This document shows positions 32,713-42,443 of a stretch of 64,000 bases of DNA, piece by piece. A model generated the notes under the pieces. The model had not been told where the DNA came from. It made no database searches and saw nothing but the letters and a program-made list of their open reading frames with translations. Origin of the DNA: Solirubrobacteraceae bacterium (GTDB lineage Bacteria > Actinomycetota > Thermoleophilia > Solirubrobacterales > Solirubrobacteraceae); contig JAGIBJ010000084.1 in the NCBI GenBank assembly GCA_017744415.1, forward strand, positions 42,458-106,457, read 5' to 3'. A program made the translations under genes and the position numbers. Every line of letters begins with the position of its first letter. Positions within the stretch are counted from its first letter, which is position 1.

Positions 32713-34290
32713 ATGCCGCCCGAGCGCAGGCCCCGCAGGGTGATGGTCATGAGCAATCTCATCACCCGCCCAGCCACCGCGACCCCGGCCGACGCCATCG
32801 CCGGCACCCAGGTCGCTCACGACCAACGAACCACCGCGAGGCCGATCGACGCGATCGGCGGCGTGGCCGCGTTGCCGCCGGTCGAGCCGACCGCCGAACC
32901 GGACGCTCCGCCCGGCGCCATGAGTGCGCTCCAGCGCTGGACCCTCGCCGCGGTGTGCCTGGCCACCGCGATCCTGATGCTCGACATCGCCGTCGTGAAC
33001 TCTGCGCTCACGAGCATTGCCGGGAGCCTCGACACCGGCCTCACCGGCGTGCAGTGGGTCGTCGACGCCTATACCCTCGCGCTCGCCAGCGTGGTACTCA
33101 CCGCCGGGTCGCTTGCCGACCGCTTCGGCCGCCGCCGCCTGTTCGTCGCCGGCACCGGGCTCTTCACGGCCGCCTCGATCGCCTGCGCCGCAGCCTCGAG
33201 CATCGAGATGCTCAGCGCCTCCCGGGCCGTGCAGGGCATCGGCGCCGCGGTGATGTTCGCGGTGTCGCTCGCGCTGCTCGCCGACGCGTTCCCGAGCGAG
33301 CGCCAGCGGGCCGGAGCCCTCGCGATCTACGGTGCGACGATCGGCGCCTCGTTCGCGATCGGCCCGTTCGTCGGCGGTGCGCTCACCGAGGGCCTCTCGT
33401 GGCGCTGGATCTTCCTCATCAACGTCCCGATCGGCCTGCTCTGCCTGGCGATCACCGTCTCGCGCCTGCGTGAGTCGCGCGATCCGCACCCACGCCGCGT
33501 CGATCTGCCGGGACAGGTCTTCCTCACCGCGGGGCTCTTCACGCTCGTGCTCGGCCTGCTGCGCGGCAACGAGCAGGGCTGGGGCAGCACCTCGATCGTG
33601 CTCCTGCTCGGCGCAGCCGGCGCGTCGCTCGCCGCCTTCGTCGCGTGGGAGCTCCGCGCTCGCGAGCCGATGTTCCCGCTGGGCATGCTCCGTGATCCGG
33701 CGTTCGCCGGCGCGCAGATCGCCGCCTTCTCGATCTCCGCCTCGCTGTTCGCGGTGTTCATCTACGCGACGCTCTACCTCCAGCAGGTGCTCGGCCTCTC
33801 GCCCATGGAGGCCGGCCTCTTCTGGGTGCCCGCCACGCTGGTGAACCTCTTCGCCGCCGGCGCGACCGCGTCGCTCGTCGACCGCATCGGCGCGGGCCGG
33901 CTGATGGCGATCGGCCTCGCGCTCGTCGCCACCGGCCTGGCGCTGATGACCGGCCCGGGCGCCGACGCCTCGTGGGAGGCGCTCCTCCCCGCGAGCATCA
34001 TCGCGATGCTCGGCACCGGGCTCTTCAACCCGGCCGTGATCGCCGTCGCGCTCGACGTGCCGCAGGAGCGCTCGGGCCTGGCCGCCGGCATCAACGACAC
34101 CGCCCGGCAGGCCGGCATCGCCGTCGGCGTCGCCGCACTCGGCGCGCTGATCCCAGCGTCGGCGGGCCTCGGGGCGGCGGATCCCACCGGGTTCGTCGAC
34201 GGTCTCCACGACGCCTACTGGGTGGGCGCGGCCGTCGCAGCAACCGGCGCCGTGGCCTCGCTGGCGCTCATCCGCCGCAAGGCGGCCTGA
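32713..34290 (+). CDS. MFS drug exporter, DHA2 (EmrB/QacA, 14-TMS) family
   Basis: 525-aa transporter with a ~70-aa cytosolic N-terminus and about 14 membrane helices. Motif A is GSLADRFGRRRLF; motif C-like GATIGASFAIGPFVGGAL; early LMLDIAVVNSALTSIAGSL and GVQWVVDAYTLALAS are typical of DHA2 multidrug:H+ antiporters. Substrate unknown. ATG 32713 was chosen because GGGGAGGTG lies 6 nt upstream, the best ribosome site in this region; ATG 32743 or 32749 would shorten the tail. Confidence 0.92.
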   Translation: MPPERRPRRVMVMSNLITRPATATPADAIAGTQVAHDQRTTARPIDAIGGVAALPPVEPTAEPDAPPGAMSALQRWTLAAVCLATAILMLDIAVVNSALTSIAGSLDTGLTGVQWVVDAYTLALASVVLTAGSLADRFGRRRLFVAGTGLFTAASIACAAASSIEMLSASRAVQGIGAAVMFAVSLALLADAFPSERQRAGALAIYGATIGASFAIGPFVGGALTEGLSWRWIFLINVPIGLLCLAITVSRLRESRDPHPRRVDLPGQVFLTAGLFTLVLGLLRGNEQGWGSTSIVLLLGAAGASLAAFVAWELRAREPMFPLGMLRDPAFAGAQIAAFSISASLFAVFIYATLYLQQVLGLSPMEAGLFWVPATLVNLFAAGATASLVDRIGAGRLMAIGLALVATGLALMTGPGADASWEALLPASIIAMLGTGLFNPAVIAVALDVPQERSGLAAGINDTARQAGIAVGVAALGALIPASAGLGAADPTGFVDGLHDAYWVGAAVAATGAVASLALIRRKAA

Positions 34291-34303
34291 TCTTCGGGGA
34301 CGA

Positions 34304-34352
34304 AGCGGGAAGTCAGCCGGTCGCGCCCGCGTGGGCGCGGCCGGTTCCCGCT
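34304..34352. terminator. Two-part hairpin between MFS gene and lepA
   Basis: Inner stem CCGGTCGCGCCC (34317-34328) / GGGCGCGGCCGG (34333-34344), 12 bp with one G-U, loop GCGT; outer AGCGGGAA (34304-34311) / TTCCCGCT (34345-34352). Between convergent genes; probably bidirectional. Confidence 0.6.
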
Positions 34353-34365
34353 ACGAAGCGCGGGC

Positions 34366-36180
<1,815 letters not shown>

Positions 36181-36241
36181 CGATGTGCGTCCCAGGTTAG
36201 AGGTGTCCGCGAGAGGCCGCGTTGTCCGCGGGGACAGCGCC

Positions 36242-37108
36242 TCAGAAATCGAGCGTGCCCAGCTCCGCGGGAGCGGCCCGACCGCGCGCGATGAGCCGCG
36301 GCGCCAGCGCTCCTTCGAGGCCGACGGTGGCCGTGATCCAGCGCACCGCGGTCTCCGCGACGTCGGGTTCCTGGTCCCAGAGCTGCAGCCTGAGCCTCGC
36401 CGCATCCTCCATGGCCGCACGCGCGACGAAGAAGGGGAACGTGTCGGTGTGCGGCTCACGGTCCGACTCCGTCAGCCATTGCGGAACAAGTGCCTCCACG
36501 AGCCCGAGTGGGCTCAAGCGCTCGCCGGCGACCTCGATGATCTCGGCTTCGCCCGTCGGATCGAGAGCGCTGAGGGGCTCCTGGTAGCTGTCTCGCCAGA
36601 TGGGGCTTGTGCCGGGGAGCAGCCACCGGCCGTCCGGGAGCGTGCAGAGCGGCGCGACCGCGAGCTGAAACGGCAGCTCGCTCACGGTGCCGTCGGCGGA
36701 GACCAGCCACGGCTTGAGGGTGGTGGTGTCGGTGCCGACGTAGCCGCCGAGCGGGCCCGTGCGGTCCTGTGTGACTGTGCGCCGCAGGAGCACGCCGTCG
36801 CGAAGGACCAACGCCGGCAGGTGCACGGCGGTCACGCCCCCACGCGCCGTTTGGACCTCGTCGAGGAGCTCGACCACGACCCCATCGCGGCGGATCTCGA
36901 ATCGACTCTCGATCGAGGCGTCGCTGTCGGCGTCGAGCTCGGCAAGCTGCGCCTGCTTCGCGGCTTCGAACGCGTCGGCCGGCGTCCCAACCGGAGCGAA
37001 GAACCCCACGGAACCGCCGAAATCGCCGCCCGTCCAGAAGTCCTGCTCGACCACGCGGCCGGTCGCGTGCAGGGTCCAGCCCTCGCCCAGGTCGTAGATC
37101 GAAGCCAC
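36242..37108 (-). CDS. Uncharacterised protein
   Basis: 288 aa, no family recognised. Start [20 protein letters not shown]; a mixed alpha/beta N-terminal region, a central [20 protein letters not shown], and a C-terminal helical segment. No signal peptide or membrane helix. GTG 37108 was chosen because TAGCGT lies exactly 7 nt before it (37116-37121), a leaderless geometry; the frame stays open much further upstream but only as an antisense shadow of the ydcF-like gene. It ends 61 nt before the lepA start on the same strand and may share transcription with it. Confidence 0.7.
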   Translation of the reverse strand: MASIYDLGEGWTLHATGRVVEQDFWTGGDFGGSVGFFAPVGTPADAFEAAKQAQLAELDADSDASIESRFEIRRDGVVVELLDEVQTARGGVTAVHLPALVLRDGVLLRRTVTQDRTGPLGGYVGTDTTTLKPWLVSADGTVSELPFQLAVAPLCTLPDGRWLLPGTSPIWRDSYQEPLSALDPTGEAEIIEVAGERLSPLGLVEALVPQWLTESDREPHTDTFPFFVARAAMEDAARLRLQLWDQEPDVAETAVRWITATVGLEGALAPRLIARGRAAPAELGTLDF

Positions 37109-37177
37109 AGGGGTCACGCTACCGACCGGCCGGCGAACCGGCGGCTGGCGCACCGCCGCCTGGTTAGGGTCAGGCGG

Positions 37178-37885
37178 GTGCTGCGGCGACTCCTGTTCCT
37201 CGCTCTGCTCGGCCTGCTCGCCATCTTCGGCGGGCGGCTGATCCTCCTGGGTGCCGCCCACGGCGCGCCGGCGGCCGACGAGGTACCACCGGTGGCGGAT
37301 GACCAGCATCGCGCGGCGCTGGTGCTCGGGGCCGGCCTCAATCGGAACGGGACGCCATCGGCGGTGCTCCGCGACCGGATCCGCGAGGGCGTGGCCCTGC
37401 TGAAGGCGGGCAAGGCCGACCTGCTGCTGATGAGCGGCGACAACTCCGTGGATCGGTACAGCGAGCCGACGGCCATGCGCAAGGCGGCGCTCGCGCTCGG
37501 CGTCCCGGACGAGCAGATCGCCGTTGACTACGGAGGCCGGCGCACCTGGGACAGCTGCGTGCGTGCGCACGAGGTGTTCGGCGTGCGGCACGTGATCGTG
37601 GTGACGAACGACTTCCACCGGGCGCGCAGCGTGGTGCTGTGCCGGGCCGCGGGCCTCACGGTCGACGGCGCCGCCGGCACGAAGACCACGAGCTACGCGG
37701 GGTACAAGGGCTGGATCGCGCGCGAGACGATCGCGTCGTGGCGGGGCGTGGCCGACGCGTGGATCCACCACCCGAAGGTGGCCGTCGGCGGTGAGCCGAT
37801 CGACCCGTACGACCGCTGCGACGTGTGGGCCTCGCTCAGCGACACCGACCGCGACACCGTCGCGACCTCCGCCCCGGACTGCTGA
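37178..37885 (+). CDS. YdcF/SanA-like DUF218 protein
   Basis: 235-aa protein with an N-terminal hydrophobic helix (LRRLLFLALLGLLAIFGGRL) that probably anchors it outside the membrane. The DUF218 core includes AALVLGAGLNRNGTPSAVLR-DRI, LLLMSGDNS, a conserved E (SEPTAM), GGRRTWDSC and VIVVTNDFHRARSV. SanA-type relatives affect envelope permeability; biochemical function unclear. GTG 37178 follows TAGGGT by exactly 7 nt, leaderless. The next gene begins 37 nt downstream with its own TANNNT box. Confidence 0.88.
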   Translation: MLRRLLFLALLGLLAIFGGRLILLGAAHGAPAADEVPPVADDQHRAALVLGAGLNRNGTPSAVLRDRIREGVALLKAGKADLLLMSGDNSVDRYSEPTAMRKAALALGVPDEQIAVDYGGRRTWDSCVRAHEVFGVRHVIVVTNDFHRARSVVLCRAAGLTVDGAAGTKTTSYAGYKGWIARETIASWRGVADAWIHHPKVAVGGEPIDPYDRCDVWASLSDTDRDTVATSAPDC

Positions 37886-37922
37886 GCCGCGGGGCCGTGG
37901 CTCGAGCCGTAGGCTTCGGCGC

Positions 37923-38258
37923 GTGAACCGATCTGCGCCGCTACCGCCGAGCCTCGTCGCCGCGCTGTCGCTGGTCGTCGGCTTCGCCGTTGCCGACATC
38001 ACCGGTGTGCGTCCGCTCGGCGGCGTCGTGCTGCTGGCCGGTGGCGCCTGGTGCGCGATCCGGTGGAATGCCGCCCGCGGGACGACCGTCACCGTGGTGC
38101 TCGGCGTGCTCTACGTGTTCCTGTTCATCTTCTCGCACGTGCTCGGTGACCTCATCGGCACGTGGCCCGCGGTGTTCACCGTCGCCGCGGTGATGGGACT
38201 GGCCGGCTGGCTCGCGGCCGATCGCGGCACGCCGCCGCACACGATCGACATCGTCTGA
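37923..38258 (+). CDS. Small integral membrane protein
   Basis: 111 aa with three to four hydrophobic helices (LVAALSLVVGFAVADI; LGGVVLLAGGAWCAIRW; VTVVLGVLYVFLFIFSHVLG; WPAVFTVAAVMGLAGWL). No family name recognised. GTG 37923 follows TAGGCT by exactly 7 nt, a leaderless geometry that supports it as a real gene. It is downstream of the ydcF-like gene and convergent with murJ. Confidence 0.75.
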   Translation: MNRSAPLPPSLVAALSLVVGFAVADITGVRPLGGVVLLAGGAWCAIRWNAARGTTVTVVLGVLYVFLFIFSHVLGDLIGTWPAVFTVAAVMGLAGWLAADRGTPPHTIDIV

Positions 38259-38269
38259 CCCGGCCTCGC

Positions 38270-38288
38270 GGCGCCGGCAAACGGCGCC
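38270..38288. terminator. Hairpin between convergent genes
   Basis: GGCGCCG (38270-38276), loop GCAAA, CGGCGCC (38282-38288), in the 51-nt gap between the small membrane protein gene and murJ. Confidence 0.45.
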
Positions 38289-38309
38289 CTCGCTGAAGCC
38301 AATCTCGCG

Positions 38310-40145
38310 TCACGCGCGTCCGAGACGCCCGCGCACCATGCTCTCGAGTCGCACGGCCTCCTTGACGCCAAGCGCCCGGAGGATCGCCAGGTAGGCCGCG
38401 CCGCCGATGGCCAGCGACGCCCCGATGGCGATCGCCAGCGAGAGCACGCCATCGCCAAGCACGCTCCGCACGCCCGCATCGACGCCGACGCACACGGCCG
38501 CGAGCACGGCGGCCGCGACAAGGATCCGGACCGCGGCCGTCGCCGTGCGCATCAGCCCGAGCGAACCCCCGAGACGGCTGCGCAGCACCCGGATCTGTGC
38601 GCCCACGACGGCGATGTTCGCCGCGACGGTGCCGGCGACGATGCCGCCCACTCCGAGCGGCTTGTAGAGCGCCACCGAGACGACCAGGTTCACGAGCAGG
38701 CTGAGCACCGCGAGACGGGTCGTCGTCCACGGATCCTTCAGCGCGAAGAACGTGCGGGTGAGGAGCAGGTTGAGCCCGTTGAGCGGGAGGGTGATCGAGA
38801 AGACCCAGAGCGCCTCGGCCGCGAGCTTCGTCGATTCGGCATCGAACTCGCCCCGCTGGAAGACGAGCCGGACGATCGGCGCTGCGAGCGCGATCGACAC
38901 CGCCGCCGCAGGGATCAGCAGGACGAGGATCAGCCGCATCCCGTCGCCGATGATCGCGCGCAGATCGCCGTGGTCGTGCCGCGCCGCCGCACGGCTCAGC
39001 GCCGGGAACAGCACCGTGGCGATCGCGACGCTAAAGATGCCCTGGGGCATCATGTAGAGCCGGAATGCGGCATCGATCGCGCGCGGGACGGCCTCGCTGA
39101 TCTTGAACCCGAGCGTCGAGTTGATCAGCAGGTTGAAGTTGACGAGCCCGAGGCCCAGCGCGACCGGGAGCATCAGCACGAGCACCTGCCGCACCTGCCC
39201 GTCGGTGTTCCATCGCAGCCGCCCGAGCTTGAAGCCCTTGCGCCGCACGAGCGGCACGGCCATCAGCAGCTGGGCGACGGTGCCGACGAGCACGCCGATC
39301 GCGTAGCCGTAGAGCTGGTCGCCCGGGTCGTCGATCGCCACGTGCGTGCCGATCATGAACGCCATGATCAGGAGGTTCCAGATCACCGGCGAGAGCGCGG
39401 GGATCGTGAAGTGGTCCTCCGCGTTGAGGATGCCGACGAGCAGGCCGTTGAGGCCGAGCAGCGCCACCACCGGGAACATGATCTGCGTCAGGTGGACGGC
39501 GAGGGTGGTGTCGGCATCGGAGAGGTCGCTCGTCAGCAACGGGACGACGAGCGGCGTGAGCAGGATCGAGATCGCCGTCACCGCCGAGAGCGCAAGGAGC
39601 ACCACCCAGGCGAGGTTGGCCGCGAGCGAGAAGGCCTCCTTGCGGCGCTTCTGCTGGAGGAGATCGCTGAAGACGGGGACGAAGGCCGCGCTCAGCGCCG
39701 CGTCGGCGAAGAGCGAGCGCAGCAGGTTGGGGATCTGGAAGGCGAGTGTGAAGGCCGAGGCCGGGCCGGTGGTGCCGTAGAAGCCTGCGGCGAGCATCTC
39801 GCGCAGGAGCCCGGCGATCCGCGAGAAGCCGGTGAGGAGCGAGAAGATCGCAGTGTTGCGCGCGCGGCCGGAGGCAGCCGAGGGGCGGGATTCGGTGGCG
39901 GGGGCGCTCTCGGCGAGCGCATCGACATCGCCCGCGTAGTCATCGGCCGAGCGCGGGGCGACCGGTGCGGCGTCGTGGCGTGATTTGGGGCGGCGACGGC
40001 CGGCGCGCCGCTCGGCGACATCCCCGACCTTCTCGCCTCGCGCAGCCCGGGCCGCCATGCGCTCGGCGTACCGCCGCGAGGCGGCGGTATCGAGGATCTC
40101 GTCCGACCGGTCGAGGCCGGGATCGCGGCGCGGGTCCGGGTCCAT
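38310..40145 (-). CDS. murJ: Lipid II flippase MurJ (MviN family)
   Basis: 611-aa MOP-superfamily transporter that flips lipid II for peptidoglycan synthesis. About 14 membrane helices follow a ~95-aa basic, hydrophilic N-terminal extension. Family motifs: SLLTGFSRIAGLLREMLAAG, ADAALSAAFVPVFSD, LTQIMFPVVALLGLNGLLVG, LPLNGLNLLLTRTFFALKDPWT. ATG 40145 keeps the extension; a TACGAT box ends 9 nt upstream. Without it a start near the first helix would be possible, but no better start is marked. Divergent from rpsT, 141 nt apart. Confidence 0.95.
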   Translation of the reverse strand: MDPDPRRDPGLDRSDEILDTAASRRYAERMAARAARGEKVGDVAERRAGRRRPKSRHDAAPVAPRSADDYAGDVDALAESAPATESRPSAASGRARNTAIFSLLTGFSRIAGLLREMLAAGFYGTTGPASAFTLAFQIPNLLRSLFADAALSAAFVPVFSDLLQQKRRKEAFSLAANLAWVVLLALSAVTAISILLTPLVVPLLTSDLSDADTTLAVHLTQIMFPVVALLGLNGLLVGILNAEDHFTIPALSPVIWNLLIMAFMIGTHVAIDDPGDQLYGYAIGVLVGTVAQLLMAVPLVRRKGFKLGRLRWNTDGQVRQVLVLMLPVALGLGLVNFNLLINSTLGFKISEAVPRAIDAAFRLYMMPQGIFSVAIATVLFPALSRAAARHDHGDLRAIIGDGMRLILVLLIPAAAVSIALAAPIVRLVFQRGEFDAESTKLAAEALWVFSITLPLNGLNLLLTRTFFALKDPWTTTRLAVLSLLVNLVVSVALYKPLGVGGIVAGTVAANIAVVGAQIRVLRSRLGGSLGLMRTATAAVRILVAAAVLAAVCVGVDAGVRSVLGDGVLSLAIAIGASLAIGGAAYLAILRALGVKEAVRLESMVRGRLGRA

Positions 40146-40267
40146 GCGCGCCGGATCGTATGGTCTGGCGCCCGCGCGCGGCGCACACCGCCGCCCTCGC
40201 CGTCACGCGACCGGACGACACCCGCCGTGCCGACCCCAGGCGGGCGGCACGGGCGCAGGCCGACCGC

Positions 40268-40273
40268 TATGAT
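40268..40273 (+). promoter_or_regulatory. -10 box of rpsT
   Basis: TATGAT at 40268-40273, 13 nt before the rpsT ATG, predicting a leader of about 6-7 nt. No matching -35 is evident. The 141-nt divergent region from murJ also has an 8-bp inverted repeat, CCGTGCCG...CGGCACGG, upstream of this box. Confidence 0.6.
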
Positions 40274-40286
40274 CCCCGGTCGTTCT

Positions 40287-40553
40287 ATGGCAAACATTGC
40301 ATCCCAGAAGAAGCGCATCCTGCGCAGCGAGCGCGAGCGCCTCGAGAACAAGCGCTACACCTCGTCGATCAAGACCTACTTCCGTCGCCTCGAGGCCGCT
40401 GCCTCCTCCGGTGACGACGCGAAGGCTGGCGAGGAGCTCCGTCTCCTCCAGAAGACGATCGACAAGGCCGTCAAGCGCGGCGCGCTGCACAAGAACACCG
40501 GCGCTCGCAAGAAGGCGCGCGCGGTTCGCGTTCGCCGCGGCTCCGCCGCCTAG
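40287..40553 (+). CDS. rpsT: 30S ribosomal protein S20
   Basis: 88-aa basic, helical protein that binds 16S rRNA. MANIASQKKRILRSERERLE and NKRYTSSIKTYFRR, then AVKRGALHKNTGARKKARAV, are typical of S20 in position and spacing. ATG 40287 is 13 nt after a strong TATGAT. A GC-rich hairpin follows at 40580-40599. Next to holA, as usual in bacteria. Confidence 0.97.
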   Translation: MANIASQKKRILRSERERLENKRYTSSIKTYFRRLEAAASSGDDAKAGEELRLLQKTIDKAVKRGALHKNTGARKKARAVRVRRGSAA

Positions 40554-40579
40554 CCCGTCCCTTCGGACTCGCTCGATTC

Positions 40580-40599
40580 GCGCCCGGCTTGCCGGGCGC
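40580..40599 (+). terminator. Terminator-like hairpin after rpsT
   Basis: GCGCCCGGC (40580-40588), TT, GCCGGGCGC (40591-40599), followed by TTCGTCGTT. Nine perfect pairs with a minimal loop (likely 8 pairs and a 4-nt loop). It also lies 3' of holA on the other strand. Confidence 0.6.
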
Positions 40600-40661
40600 T
40601 TCGTCGTTCCAGGGGCTGGCGAATGCGGTGAGGCGTGGCGCCCGCCCTCAGCTCTCGCGAG

Positions 40662-41639
40662 TTAGACGCGGGCGGCCGCAGGCGGACGGAAGAGCTGCTG
40701 CACCACGAGCACGGCGGGATCGGCGGCCGAGCCGCCGCGAGTGTCGAACTCCAGCTGGCTGAGGCGTACGACGAGGGCGTCGAGCCACTGGCGGTCGGCG
40801 CGCTGGGCTTCCTGCACGCGCTTGCCGCGGGCCCACGGCGGCCCCTTCACCGACGCCTCCACCTGCTGACGCGACTCGCCGGCCGCGAGCCGGACGGCGA
40901 GGTCGCGGAGTTCGCGGGCACGGCGCTCGACCATCGCGAGCAGCCGCACGGGCGACTCCCCGCGCTCGGTGAGCTCGAGCATCAGCTTCAGCGCGTGCCG
41001 CTCCTGCCCGGCGACGAGGGCGTCGACGAGCGGCCACGCCACCAGCTCGGCGTCATCCCCGACGAACGGAGCCACATCCGGCGCGCCGAGGCGCTGGCCG
41101 GGGTCGGTGCCGAGAGCCAGCACTTCGAGCACACGCGAGAGGCGGGAGGGCCGGCGGCCGATGCGGGTCGCGATCAGGTCGGCGGCCTCGCGATCGAGCT
41201 CGATGCGCTGCTGGGCGGCCTCGCGGACGACCCAGCCGGAGAGGTCGCGTTGCTCGGGGAGGTTCACCTCGGCGACGTCGCCACCCGCCCTCGCGACCGC
41301 GTCCACGAGGGCTTTCGGAGCCGTCTTGCTCTTCTCCTCGCGGGCGAAGAACGCGATGGTGGTGAGGTCGTCGAGATGCGCCATCGCGGGCGCGAGCTGC
41401 TCGGCGACGTCCTTCTCCTTCCATTTCTGCACGTCGTCGACGATCACGACGCGCCGTTCCCCACCGAGGGTGAGGGCGGCGAGCGAGGCGGCAGCGGCCG
41501 CCGGCGTCGACCGATCGCCCTCGAGGAACTCGAGCTCGGCTTCCATCCGCTGGGCGAGGCCACGGAGGTTGGCGCGACGCTCGGCGATCTTGCCGTGGTC
41601 GTCGCCGTGGAGCAGGTAGGCGGGCTTGAGGGAGGCCAC
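40662..41639 (-). CDS. holA: DNA polymerase III subunit delta
   Basis: 325-aa clamp-loader delta subunit. N-terminal KPAYLLHGDDHGKIAERRAN resembles the family Y-L-x-G-x-D/E-x-x-x-x-x-x opening; VVIVDDVQKWKEKDVAEQLA follows, and the C-terminal helical collar includes FVGDDAELVAWPLVDALVAG and WLDALVVRLSQLEFDTRGG. GTG 41639 follows TACCGT by 6 nt (41646-41651), leaderless. Its start faces a divergent MBL-fold gene; comEC lies further upstream on the same strand. Confidence 0.92.
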   Translation of the reverse strand: MASLKPAYLLHGDDHGKIAERRANLRGLAQRMEAELEFLEGDRSTPAAAAASLAALTLGGERRVVIVDDVQKWKEKDVAEQLAPAMAHLDDLTTIAFFAREEKSKTAPKALVDAVARAGGDVAEVNLPEQRDLSGWVVREAAQQRIELDREAADLIATRIGRRPSRLSRVLEVLALGTDPGQRLGAPDVAPFVGDDAELVAWPLVDALVAGQERHALKLMLELTERGESPVRLLAMVERRARELRDLAVRLAAGESRQQVEASVKGPPWARGKRVQEAQRADRQWLDALVVRLSQLEFDTRGGSAADPAVLVVQQLFRPPAAARV

Positions 41640-41735
41640 GCTTCAACGGTAGAGCACCCCACACCACGGCCGCGTCTCGCTGCGGCCGCACGTTGCGGGT
41701 CTGTTCGGTGCGCTCTGCCGGGGTATGTTTGCGCG

Positions 41736-42404
41736 ATGCAGACGATCGCCGACGGCGTGATCCTCCTCCCCCTTGCGCCGCGGTTCGGCCTCAACGCCTA
41801 CCTCATCGACGACACGGTGCTCGTCGACACCGGCATGCCCTTCCACCACGGCCGCATCCGCCGGCTGCTGGAGGGGCGGCGCCTGGATCGCATCGTGCTC
41901 ACGCACGCGCACATCGACCACGCCGGCACCGTCGCGCATACCTCCGCCGACCATGGCGCCGAGGTGCTCTGCGGCGCCGCCGACCTCGCCGATCTCGCGG
42001 CCGGCGTGTCGCCGCCGATCCGCCTCGGGCAACCACTGAATCCGGTGCAGCGCGCGATCGTTCGTTACCGCCCGATCCGCGCCGTCGAGCTCAAAGACGG
42101 CGCAGAGGTCGGCGGCGGGTTCGTCGCCGTCGCCACCCGCGGCCACACGCCGGGCCACATGTCGCTCTGGCGCGAGTCCGACCGCGTGCTCATCGCCGGC
42201 GATGCGCTCTTCGGTGTGTCCACCCGCCTGCGCACCGGCGTCTTCCCGCCGCCGAAGGTCGATCAGCCAGATCCCGAGAGCTGCCGCCGCTCGATCCAGC
42301 GCCTCGCCGAGCTCCGGCCCGAGATCATCGCGTTCGGCCACGGCCCTCCGCTCGTGCTCGACGCGGCCCACCAGCTCTCGGCCTTGAACGCCGCGCTGCG
42401 CTGA
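41736..42404 (+). CDS. Metallo-beta-lactamase fold hydrolase
   Basis: 222-aa MBL-fold enzyme with the zinc motif LTHAHIDHAGT (H-x-H-x-D-H), later ligands in RGHTPGHMSLW, AGDALFG and FGHGPPL. This glyoxalase II-like pattern suits thioesters or lactones; substrate unknown. ATG 41736 follows TATGTT by 6 nt. It is inserted, on the opposite strand, between holA and comEC, which are normally neighbours. Confidence 0.92.
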   Translation: MQTIADGVILLPLAPRFGLNAYLIDDTVLVDTGMPFHHGRIRRLLEGRRLDRIVLTHAHIDHAGTVAHTSADHGAEVLCGAADLADLAAGVSPPIRLGQPLNPVQRAIVRYRPIRAVELKDGAEVGGGFVAVATRGHTPGHMSLWRESDRVLIAGDALFGVSTRLRTGVFPPPKVDQPDPESCRRSIQRLAELRPEIIAFGHGPPLVLDAAHQLSALNAALR

Positions 42405-42417
42405 GCTTTGGGCGGTG

Positions 42418-42443
42418 GCCGTGACGCCGACGGCGATCACGGC
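42418..42443. terminator. Nested hairpin between MBL gene and comEC
   Basis: GCCGTGA (42418-42424) pairs with TCACGGC (42437-42443), and inside it CGCC/GGCG pair. It overlaps the comEC stop codon; likely bidirectional. Confidence 0.5.

Noticed and set aside
37109..38092. 616-aa minus-strand version of the protein at 36242-37108
   Set aside because: The extension is antisense to the ydcF-like gene and shadow-like; TAGCGT 7 nt before GTG 37108 supports the shorter form.
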